Notes under the pieces: model-generated
Database searches by the model: none
What the model was told of the DNA's origin: nothing
The model's input: the letters and a program-made list of their open reading frames with translations, nothing else
Assembly: GCF_032854445.1 (NCBI RefSeq)
Contig: NC_088299.1
Span: forward strand, 12,891,608 to 12,955,607
Direction: 5' to 3'
Source: Liolophura sinensis
Taxonomy: Eukaryota > Mollusca > Polyplacophora > Chitonida > Chitonidae
DNA length: 64,000 nucleotides
Program-made: the position numbers and the translations under genes
Shown: positions 38,020 to 49,611 of the stretch, piece after piece
Position numbering within the stretch: position 1 is the first letter of the stretch
How the letters are laid out: every line of letters starts with the position of its first letter

Positions 38020-38717
38020 CTGTCTCCTAGTTCCACGTCTTTTTGTTAGCAATAACCCCAGAGAAAAACAAACAGCTAGAGTTAATCATAAATTGGATTT
38101 TGAGTTTAAGGAGAGAGATTTTCATGTATATTTTGCTCATACTTCCAAACCTGAAGAAAGACATTAATTTGACGTTATTCAAATGAGAACTCAAGAATTT
38201 ACATATAATTATTTGCGATTAATTACTTCAGAGATTATTATTGCCATGTCGTTTACTCACAGTTTAACACACTTCTGCTGTTTACTCCAGGATTTAATTA
38301 TTAAAAGATGCAATACCAAATATCCAAAGCAAAAATGAAATTACTGCAAGCAAATGTAAATTGCAGTCTAGATAGAGGCCTGTTAAACAAAGAGAAAAAA
38401 GTGAATATTAGTAACTCAATGGCTGCCACGAATCCCTTGGTAACATTTCTTTCTTTCCACCTCCATGGACACATTTCCTTTGTATCAATCTGATCAATCT
38501 GGAATAAACGGCGTAATCGTGAATCGTGACGGCAGAGTATCCTGGCTACGCTTCATCGTGCGTGCAGTATCCGTAAATCTGGCTTCGTATAATGCCCAGC
38601 GCCAATGCCATGAATGTGATGTTCATAAAAAATATGTTGTTGAAACCGACTAGCGACGAAAAATGACAAATTACTTTTTAGAGGATTGTTTCCTATCAAA
38701 GTGTAAAACAAAAACTC
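38020..38717. other. no gene; possible 3' UTR of the Penelope-like element
   Basis: Contains CTGAAGAAAGACATTAATTT at 38151, discussed as a possible ribozyme relic. Nothing else recognised. Confidence 0.3.
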
Positions 38718-38768
38718 TGCTCCCACCATTGGCCATAGGGCGTAAAACACCAATCAAATAATTAAGAA
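38718..38768 (+). mobile_element. SINE1 3' fragment
   Basis: CTCCCACCATTGGCCATAGG directly followed by GCGTAAAACACCAATCAAAT: SINE1 3' end with an internal deletion. Confidence 0.7.
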
Positions 38769-39959
38769 AAACGTTATCCAACATGGTAGATTAACTTGAT
38801 CACAATATTTGATAATTTCATCAAAGGCTTATTAATTTGCTCTCTGATACTGTTAGTTCTAAAGGCCTGAGATGTTCCTTGGGCGAATGTTGTAGTGGTT
38901 TAGCTGCGATGACCAGCTCTGTGGTACGACGACATTGCTGTTGCTATTGTTTTTGTTTTTGGTGGTGTTTACCGCACAAGAATCTCTACTCTCACAGCCA
39001 TGTGAAAACCAGTATTCTGCGTGTAAAACGACACGGACTTTTCTTAATAAAAGTTTGTGTATAAATCATTTAAACACTACAGGTTCATAATTTGTTCAAT
39101 GTCTTAAATGGATATAATTTATGATTTATGGACAACTCCAACCCGCCCAGAGAACCGGTTTCATCAAACTTTTTCCAACCGTGGCCTCGTCTGGACCGAA
39201 AAGGTTTTTTAAAAATTCTCCCACCACGCAGACGCTTCGCCACTGAGCCGTCGTAATAAAGTCCCCAGTATAGACGCATGTAGGTCTTTTAACCACATTT
39301 ATCGGTTTAATTAACCATACCATCAAAAATGTCATGACATGAAATATTTAATCCGAAATGTCAACCCTTTATTGCTTCATGTAACATTCAGCCTTTCTTT
39401 GTTAATGACGAAACAGTCTGTTTGTTCTTTAGATATATCGCTATCCTTTATTATTTTTTGAGGACTTCGTAATAAAGTAGAAGGTCATAAACTTGGAAAA
39501 ACAGTCTAGACTGAATCGAAATCTTCGAGCCTGACATTCCTACCACTCGTAGATTCGAACACCTATCCAGGCAAATTAAAAGAGGGGTGTTTTCCGTTCA
39601 AAATCTCAACGCCCTAAACAAATGGTTAAGGTACCTAAACTACATACATGTTCTCAAGTGTCAAGGTTCAGCCAGCGAAGAGACCAATGCAGAAGAGTTA
39701 TCGCAAAAATCTAGAGCAAGATTATCTGGGATAGAAACAAGGTCAATCGATTTACTTAAAAGAGATTTTCTGTGATACTAGAAAAGAACTGTCAGGAAAA
39801 TTAAGACGTGTCCAAATATTGTAGCAAGACAACTTAATCGTGAGGTAAACATAGAAAACTGGAAGTAACCACCCGGGCAACATTATCCCTTTTTCTGATG
39901 TGATTCCAAATATTGATTTATGTAATGTCTGATGCCATACTGTCGGTAAAGGATGCATC

Positions 39960-39960
<1 letters not shown>
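38769..39960. other. no recognisable gene
   Basis: A minus-strand stretch at about 39190-39270 (CGGCTCAGTGGCGAAGCGTC) looks faintly tRNA-like but lacks a clear body. Otherwise nothing. Confidence 0.35.

Positions 39961-40040
<80 letters not shown>
39961..40040. repeat. (GT)n(TA)n microsatellite
   Basis: About 24 GT units followed by about 15 TA units with one interruption. Confidence 0.98.
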
Positions 40041-40099
40041 GACTTGATGTACATATCCATTTTTGTTCAATAATTTATACCATTTGAAAATATAGCAAA

Positions 40100-40590
40100 A
40101 TTGAGATAAAAACTTCTTCTGTCAACAGATCCCGCTTGGCTAGGATTCCATTAAATCCAACATTTAGTGGAACTGTTTTTTTTTTCTTTTCTTCACTAAA
40201 TTATTCAGTGCTTAATTTTGTAATTTAAAAATCCAATTCATTCACGAATGAGGATCCCTTTCGGAAATCAACTATATAAAAAATTGAACACAATCAGATT
40301 AACCGTTATGTTCAACGTATAGTCTGAGTCACGCGTTGTGTTAAAAACAACCAGACAACTTGATGTACCCTCCATTCACGGTCTGATTTATTGTCGAGAC
40401 AGTGAAAATGTATCACTAGAAAAGCCATGAGTTTGTTGTTCTATTCTTGTTGCTCTTAAAACCAAAATACTACATGAATTATTGACGGGAATACAGCAAA
40501 CAATTCAGCGTAGCTGGAAAAAAAGAAACAACAGATAGTTGACTGTAAAATGTAAGTAGAAGTAACATCAACATCGAATGAGGGCTGAAT
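40100..40590 (+). repeat. unnamed diverged repeat, copy C1
   Basis: Shares AAAACTTCTTCTGTC, AGATCCC, ATTTA-TGGAACTGTTT, CACTAA-TTA, AAATCCAAT and GAGACAG-GAAAA-GTATCAC in the same order with 42640-43130. Roughly 70% similar by eye in the best blocks. Confidence 0.7.
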
Positions 40591-42114
40591 TTGAACATTA
40601 ATTCAAGGTTGTTCACCACAAGTAAAATTCCTCATGTACGTAAGTATTGGTTCCGCAAAGGACCTGTCATTTAGTCTACTAAGGTGGACCTGATTGCTGC
40701 TGAGATGAAGATTAACTGTGTCCGATGTTTAGTAACTGGGAACGTCTCCTCTATGATTATATAATTTATCTTTACTCTGAAGACATATTACTGGGGCAAT
40801 ATCTTCCTTGACGACATCTCGTTTAAAGAAATCACATGTTGTTTACAGAGATTCGACATATAGTCACTTAACTTTGACGAAAGTATGAGTATTTTATGTT
40901 TAACAATGATGAGAAAATCACATCCATTTCTCAGGGCCTAAGCGTTTAAGGTTACATACCTTTGTGTAGCATATAGTCTTTCCTTGTAAAGGGCCAATCG
41001 GCAATAAAGTTCTTAGCACATATCTCAACTGTTTTGCATCTAAGCTTACAAACACAGCTGAAACTAAACATGCAGTGACTACACAGGATAATAACGTAAA
41101 ACGCTGCTTACTCCAAACACTCATATATTCCAAAAATAAACAGCGAACCAAAATAATGATCAAAGACTTGGATTTCACGAATCTTCAGTATACAGATACA
41201 GTTTTCTAACAGGGAAAAAACTATCACCGGAACACTGGTAATGACCGACTTATTTATTGTAGTTGCCTCAGAAACACTGAATGCATAAATAATGTACCTC
41301 GTAAAAAACATTATTAGGTGTCTATGTGGTTAGTTATTCATTGGTTTTATGGGGAGTGTAACAAGCGTGTCGTTCCCATCTGACTCCGCACAGCAGTCGG
41401 GCTTGACGCCTTCGTGCGCTTGATTTTCACATGCACACAATATTTTCTACATTGTTGTCAAGACAGTCATTTCAATGTTAAAAATGTGTATTTACACTGA
41501 TATATTTCCTGACAATGACCTCTAAATTAGGTCCCTGTGACGTTTATTGGCCTACCACAAGTCAAACTTCGATTAAGGCCGTATATTTCCTGCATTTCGT
41601 GTGAGTAAGAGTGAATCAAGTACGGACCTACTGTCAACATCCCTCGCTACCACTCACGATTGGAATCGGAGCTTGAATAATCCTACTGCTGTAACCTTAT
41701 TCTAACATTTGCTCGTATATCGATTTATAGAGTGTCTGATACCATTGTGTTTTTGAGGAATGTAACAGAACATGTAACCTTTTTGCCTAAGGTTGGATAT
41801 TTTATATCCCATTCTTTGGTTTGCGATGTGGTTCGTGGCAAAGTGGCAAAGTATTACTTATTCATTTCTAGAGAACAATGCATGCTTCGACGTGAGACGC
41901 CACTGCGCAGGAAGGAGTATCCGGTTAAGGGTTTAGCTAGAAATTTCAGGAAATTTAAATTTAAAACCTTTAAACAGGCTTTTTTTCAACATTACTTTTA
42001 TATACAATAAAATTTTCATGTGAATATTATTGTGAATATTATTGAAAATACTGATTACTCATTCACGGCACTTAAATGTTTTTGTTCAATATCTGTGTAT
42101 ATCACATTCTCGTA
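40591..42114. other. no recognisable gene
   Basis: Open frames at 40918-41311 (minus) and 41732-42010 (plus, 92 codons) are unrecognised and lack splice or family support. Confidence 0.4.
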
Positions 42115-42349
42115 AAACAATCAACGATGACATTGTGATCATTGGCAAATGATCACACGTAACCACTGAAACATGAACGGGTGTCAATTTACCTTAGGTA
42201 GGTATTTATTCTAACTTTTCATCCAAGTGCTTCAATAATAGCAAAATACATGCCCGCGAGCAAGATGACTTAATAAGAATTAGATGGGAAAAAATGCAAC
42301 GATGTTAACTGTAATTAATTGGACGTCACGGGTCTAGAATTACTCAGTA
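42115..42349 (+). repeat. unnamed dispersed repeat, copy B
   Basis: Partner of 14670-14893: ACGATGACATTGTGATCATT, GGCAAATGATCACACGTAAC, AAGAATTAGATGGGAAAAAA, GACGTCACGGGTCTAGAATT. No SINE follows this copy. Confidence 0.6.
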
Positions 42350-42639
42350 TGCTAACATTTAGCATGCTTAGTCTACCGACAGAATCGCGGTTTGATACTC
42401 ATTTCGTAAATGCATAAATGATGAGGTTCTCCATTTTGCCCAGTCTATCACAGTCGATCACAGTCAACCAACCAAAGCAAAAAATTAATCCATAGGTTAA
42501 TGGTAAGTTATATTAGGTAGAAAGCAAAGTACAAAGGAAAACTGTTCAAACAACAGTTTACGTTGTTTGTTGAATATTTTATAGGATGTCTTTGGGTCAG
42601 TGGAAGACAGTATGACCGAAAACGTATACGCGTCCTTAA

Positions 42640-43130
42640 ACAAAAACTTCTTCTGTCTTCAGATCCCTCTGGGTTATGTTTTCATTTAATAGATCATTTA
42701 ATGGAACTGTTTCTTTATCCACTAAGTTACTTAATGTGTGGATCCTCGAGTTTTTACTTTCTTGTATTAAAAATCCAATCCATATATCATACGTTAAATA
42801 AATGTCTGGGGAAAAAACATAGCAAGAAATTTACGCAAACACATCAACAAATACGTAAATGTAGTAGCCTTTGTCTCCCGTAATATTACAAACTGTAAAA
42901 AAACGTAACATGATTTCCATTCATTACATACTGATTGACGAGACAGCGAAAACGTATCACCGGGAAGAGTAGCAAGTATGTTTTTTTCTGTGTAACACTT
43001 AATGCACTTAATGCGCAAAACACTGTGTAAATTATAAATGGTGATACATCAAACGACTCAACGTTCCATTGAATGTCTAATGGACACTTCTTGTAGTATT
43101 TAAGTGGAAGCAACATTGGATGCCGTAGGA
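42640..43130 (+). repeat. unnamed diverged repeat, copy C2
   Basis: Partner of 40100-40590, in the same orientation and about 2.5 kb away. The 106-codon frame crossing it has no recognisable family. Confidence 0.7.
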
Positions 43131-43454
43131 GTTATCAAACATCAATAAAAGATTGTTTGTTACAAGATAAACTTAACATACACGTATCCATGCACACATC
43201 CATTGTATTTGTTATTAACCTGAAATTGATGTGTGGGGGGGTGGGGCTAAATCCAGGCTCAGTAAACGGAAGATTCTCGTCACTCAGTGAGGTTTTTTTT
43301 TTTTTCACATTTACATTCTGAATGCCGGAAGCTCACAAATGAACTGCTTGAACCTATAATCTTTTAGGGTATATAGGGACTATGTAATTAACTAAAGGCC
43401 TACCTCAGGAAACAAGTAGATGTGTAAAGACTGTCATTATTTACTTTATTTATT
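43131..43454. other. no recognisable feature
   Basis: Contains a G8 run near 43233 and a T13 run near 43293. Nothing else. Confidence 0.4.
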
Positions 43455-44480
43455 TGATTCATGTCAGGATGTCTCTTAGGTATCTGACAAAGAGAAGTGG
43501 TTTACAGCTGACAGTGGATTTACGTCAGGATATTTCTCAGGTACGCCAGGATGTTTGTCAATCACGTGGAAGAGAGCAGTGGTTTACAGCTGACTGGCTT
43601 ACATCAGGATGTGTGTCAGGTACTTGGTTGAGTGCAGTGGTTTACAGCTGGCTGCGGCTTACACCAGGATGTTTGTCAGGTACTTGGAAGAGAGAAGTGG
43701 TTTACAGCTGACTGGCTTACATCAGGATGTGTGTCAGGTACTTGGTTGAGTGCAGTCGTTTACAGCTGGCTGCGGCTTACACCAGGATGTTTGTCAGGTA
43801 TTTGGAAGAGAGAAGTGGTTTACAGCTGACTGGCTTACGTCCGGGTGTTTGCCAGGTACTTGGAAGCGAGCAGTGGTTCATAGCTGGCTGCGGCTTACAT
43901 CAGGATGTTTGCCAGGTATTTGGAAGAGAGCTGTGGTTTACAGCTGGCTGCGGCTTACGCCAGGATGTTTGCCAGGTACTTGGTAGAGAGCAGTGGTTTA
44001 CAGTTGACTGCGGCTTACGCCAGGGTGTTTGTCAGGTACTTGGAAGCGAGCAATGGTTCACAGCTGGCTGCGGCTTACATCAGGATGTTTGTCAGGTACT
44101 TGTAGAGAGCAGTGGTTTACAGCTGACTGCGGCTTACGCCAGGATGTTTGTCAGGTACTTAGAAGAGAGCTGTGGTTTACAGCTGACTGTGGCTTAACTC
44201 AGTCAGGTACTTGTAAGAGAGCGGTGGTTTACAGCTGACTGTGACTGACGCCATGATGTTTGCCAGGTACTTGGAAGAGAGCAGTGGTTTACAGCTGACC
44301 TGCGGCTGACGCCAGGATGTTTGCCAGGTACCTAGAAGAGAGCAGTGGTTTACAGCTGGCTGCGGGCTTACATCAAGAGGTTTGTCGGGTACTTAGAAGA
44401 GAGCAGTGGTTTACAGCTGACTGGAACTTACGTCAAGAGGTTTGCCAGATACCTGGAAAAGACCAGTGGTTTACTTGTCC
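43455..44480. repeat. 60-bp minisatellite, about 17 copies
   Basis: Unit: AGGATGTTTGTCAGGTACTT, GGAAGAGAGCAGTGGTTTAC, AGCTGACTGCGGCTTACGCC (60 bp), with shorter units of about 57-59 bp and a truncated one near 44200. In one frame the units spell 20-residue repeats (QLTAAYARMFVRYLEESSGL), but indels shift the frame repeatedly, so coding is unlikely. Confidence 0.94.
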
Positions 44481-44539
44481 ATTTTTGGTACAACGACGCA
44501 TAAAAAAATATCATGAGTTCTGCCTGATTGTTTAAAGCT

Positions 44540-44870
44540 GTAGTAAGAGGTCCGTGGTCTAGAGTCTGTCGTAAGTCCACAGGGCACACGAGATGCGAAA
44601 TTAAACCCCGCACTGGATAGACAATTTGTAAACTCTCCCGCTTTCACTGCTTGTTGACAATAAGCGGTCGAAGAACGCTCACGTGGCCGTTTGCGTAGTG
44701 TAATTTGTCGTCTACCAGCATGGTGTGTATATCTGTATGTCACACGTGAGAAAGTTCGTCAGTAACTTGGCAACGGTCGGTGATTTATGCCGGGTACTCC
44801 GATTTTCTCAACTTAAAAAAAGTGACAGCCATCGTATGAGTGAAAAGTTTGTCAGTGTGACGGAAAAGTC
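44540..44870 (+). mobile_element. SINE3, near full length
   Basis: tRNA-like head GGTCCGTGGTCTAGAGTCTG with a B-box-like AAATTAAACCCCGCACTGGA, then CCCGCTTTCACTGCTTGTTG, CACACGTGAGAAAGTTCGTC, GATTTATGCCGGGTACTCCG and CCATCGTATGAGTGAAAAGT. Serves as the reference for the fragments called SINE3 elsewhere. Confidence 0.65.
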
Positions 44871-44934
44871 TTTAGGCAACAATAATGATCAATAAACAAA
44901 CACATGAATAACTTAGGGAGAACGATTGTTCTGG

Positions 44935-45029
44935 GCTGTGCCCGGTTTCCACCCACCATAATGCTGGCCGCCGTCGTGTAAGTGAAATATTCTTGAGTAC
45001 GGCGTAAACCACCAAGAAGCAGAAGAAGC
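44935..45029 (+). mobile_element. 5'-truncated SINE1 with 13-bp target-site duplication
   Basis: Only the last ~75 bases of SINE1 (GCTGTGCCCGGTTTCCACCC to GGCGTAAACCACC) plus an (AAG)-rich tail, flanked by the perfect direct repeat ACGATTGTTCTGG at 44922-44934 and 45030-45042. Confidence 0.95.
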
Positions 45030-45042
45030 ACGATTGTTCTGG

Positions 45043-45788
45043 ATCTGAATAAGGAATGTCTTTGAACACTTGGCCACCCAAGATAATGCCAAATATATGC
45101 AATCATGAATGTTAGCAATCGAAAATTATGTTGTATATTCCTTTGTTGTCTGTTTCTCCATCGAGAAAGACGAATGCAAAGTGAAGAGGGAACATCAACT
45201 AACCGATTACATACTATGGTTATTTTAAGTAATTTATCTTCTCTAAGTTGTTTTTATCTGCTGTATTCTTGCATTTTGTAGATAATGAAAGTGGCAGTAT
45301 CTGCATGGTGAAGCTATTCTTCATGATTGCTATTAGACGGAATGCCTCTTCGGTGTCTAATCAGGGAACACAGAAACCTTAGTGAAACCCTTAAAATTTC
45401 CCTCGTCTAGAAGAAGATCAGAGGGATTATACCAATGGTCGCCTGATGCGCAGACAAACCAATAACGTTGTTACTGTCATGGAGAGACTTTACAAATCTG
45501 GGAAGATGGGAAGCGGCCATACAATGAAATTGGCAAGGTGATTCAGAATATGTCATTTAGTGCTCTGCTAGGTAAATGTACACAAAATATCACTTCTCCT
45601 CATTTACTAACCTCAAACTTTTTTTGGCTTTTTATTTACTTCTATTTTATATCATTTATGGCACGCTGAGGAGGTTTGTGAATGAATGAATCCATGGCTG
45701 AGACAACACAAATTTAAGCCTCTGGAAAATTCCAGACGGTATATGTCCACAGAACAACAGATTGTTTCGACAAGAATATGAGGAGTCC
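45043..45788. other. no confirmed gene; one exon-like stretch
   Basis: A good acceptor (TATTCTTGCATTTTGTAG, ending about 45281) precedes sequence that later reads TNGRLMRRQTNNVVTVMERL (about 45425-45490), protein-like but with upstream stops and no recognised family. Confidence 0.25.
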
Positions 45789-47525
<1,737 letters not shown>

Positions 47526-47568
47526 CGTATTCTTGGGTACGGGCGTAAAACAACAATCTGATAGATAA
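47526..47568 (+). mobile_element. SINE1 3'-end fragment
   Basis: GTATTCTTGGGTACGGGCGT followed by AAAACAACAATCTGATAGAT: the terminal motif of SINE1 only. Confidence 0.6.
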
Positions 47569-48152
47569 ATCAAATCAACCTTTACTTTCCTTATTTGGCT
47601 AACTGGTGACTCACAGCGGAACAAATGGATTGGGTCAGTCGTACACAACGGTGTTTAAATCATTTAAAATACATTCAATTTATCCCGTCCTTCAGCATAT
47701 TTTAAAATGTTTACACAAAGTTTATTGACTAAAACACTTATCACTAAAACGTTAGAACAATTCTGAAGATTTGCTTTGAAACGGTAATTCAGCATTGAGG
47801 GTATGTAAGAAATACAATGCACAACAGAGTGTATAGTGTCTCATAACGCAACACTGTTGCCACAGACAGGTGTAGCCCAACGCGCACGCGATGGCGTTCA
47901 TACCAGTGCAATTGAAGTGTAATCACATTAACACTAAATCAGCCGCTAAAATGTTCTTTTCTTCACAATGGATGGAATAAGTTCAACACTGATATTAACC
48001 TGGGAAGAGTCTACCTGCAATTTTCCAAAAGTTAAACAGTCTTCAATATTGAGAGCTAGAGGTTCTCAGCAAGACTATGCGCTTTAGAATTGGCGGCCAA
48101 AATATATGTTAATTTGTTTACTTGATCCTAAAGTTCTCAGTACAAAAGACAA
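47569..48152. other. no recognisable feature
   Basis: Left flank of the 98-bp array; nothing recognised. Confidence 0.4.
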
Positions 48153-49611
48153 GAACAGCGAGGATACTTGTCACACCTAACTGGTGAAATCCAGCCTCTC
48201 TTGTCAAATTACCTGAGTTACAAGATTCTATTCTAACAATTCATGGATGCGAACAGCGAGGATACTTGTCACACCTAACTGGTGAAATCCAGCCTCTCTT
48301 GTCAAATTACCTGAGTTACAAGGTTCTATTTTAACAATTCATGGATCCGAACAGCGAGGATACTTGTCACACCTAACTGGTGAAATCCAGCCTCTCTTGT
48401 CAAATTACCTGAGTTACAAGGTTCTATTTTAACTTTTCATGGATCCGAACAGCAAGAATATTGGTCACACCTACCTAGTGAAATCCAGCTTCTTTTGTCA
48501 ATTTACCTTAATTACAAGTTTCTATGCCAAGAGTTCATGGATCCGAACAGCGAGGATACTTGTCACACCTAACTGGTGAAATCCAGCTTCTTTTGTCAAA
48601 TTACCTGAGTTACAAGGTTCTATTTTAACAATTCATGGATCCGAACAGCGAGGATACTTGTCACACCTAATTGGTGAAATCCAGCTTCTTTTGTCAAATT
48701 ACCTTAATTACAAGTTTCTATGCTAAGAGTTCATGGATCGGAACAGCGAGAATACTGGACACACCTAACTGGTGAAATCCAGCCTCGCTTGTCAATTTAC
48801 CTTATTTACAAGGTTCTATTCTAACAATTCATGGATCCGAACAGCGAGAATATTGGACACACCTAACTGGTGAAATCCAGCCTCGCTTGTCAATTTACCT
48901 TAGTTACAAGGTTCTATTCTAACAATTCATGGATCCGAACAGCGAGAATATTGGACACACCTATCTGGTGAAACCCAGCCTTTTGTCACACCTTAATTAC
49001 AAGTTTCTATTCTAATAATTCATGGATGCGAACGGCGAGAATATTGGACACACCTAACTGGTGAAATCTAGCCTCGCTTGCCAATTTACCTCATTTACAA
49101 GGTTCTATTCTAACAATTCATGGATCCGAAAAGCGAGAATATTGGACACACCTATCTGGTGAAATCCAACCTCGCTTGTCAATTTACCTTAGTTACAAGG
49201 TTCTGTTCTAACAATTCATGGATGCGAACAGCGAGAATATTGGACACACCTAACTGGTGAAATCCAGCCTCGCTTGTCAATTTACCTTATTTACAAGGTC
49301 CTATTCTAACAATTCATGGAACCGAACAGCGAGAATATTGGACACACCTACCTGATGAAATCCAGCCTCTCTTGTCAATTTACCTTAATTACAAGTTTCT
49401 ATACCAAGAGTTCATGGATGCGAACAGCGAGAATATTGGACACACCTAACTGGTGAAATCCAGCCTCTCTTGTCAATTTACCTTTTTTACAAGGTTCTAG
49501 TCTAACAATTCATGGATGCGAACAGCGAGAATATTGGACACACCTATCTGGTGAAACCCAGCCTCTTGTCACACCTTAATTACAACTTCCTATTCTAACT
49601 CTTCATGGATT
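48153..49611. repeat. 98-bp satellite-like array, 15 copies
   Basis: Units begin GAACAGCGAGAATATTGGAC, continue CACACCTAACTGGTGAAATC, CAGCCTCGCTTGTCAATTTA, CCTTAGTTACAAGGTTCTAT and end TCTAACAATTCATGGATC. GAACAGCG or a variant recurs at 48153, 48251, 48349, 48447, 48545, 48643, 48741, 48839, 48937, 49030, 49128, 49226, 49324, 49422 and 49520. One unit is 93 bp and the last about 92 bp, both from the same small deletion after CCCAGCC. The first copies are near identical (GAGGATACTTGTCACACC type). Confidence 0.97.

Larger units (their letters stand above)
35560..38175 (+). mobile_element. Penelope-like retroelement remnant (RT + GIY-YIG)
   Basis: Decayed element on the plus strand. In order: reverse-transcriptase pieces (about 35600-35855), a SINE1 insertion (35856-36122), the continuation of the reverse transcriptase (36123-36330), a 70-bp tandem array made from its own coding sequence (36300-37340), a thumb-like segment (37340-37440), a connector with stops, and a GIY-YIG endonuclease domain (about 37710-37990). 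RT followed by a C-terminal GIY-YIG nuclease is the hallmark of endonuclease-bearing Penelope-like elements. Several frameshifts and stops make it inactive. I do not see its 5' end; the 3' limit is uncertain. Subfamily not assigned. Confidence 0.85.

Noticed and set aside
39120-39300. Possible tRNA-derived element on the minus strand
   Set aside because: Only a faint A-box-like stretch; no B box and no known SINE body.
43454-44535. Repeat-protein gene of 65-156 codons
   Set aside because: The 60-bp minisatellite shifts frame repeatedly; no start, splice or family support.
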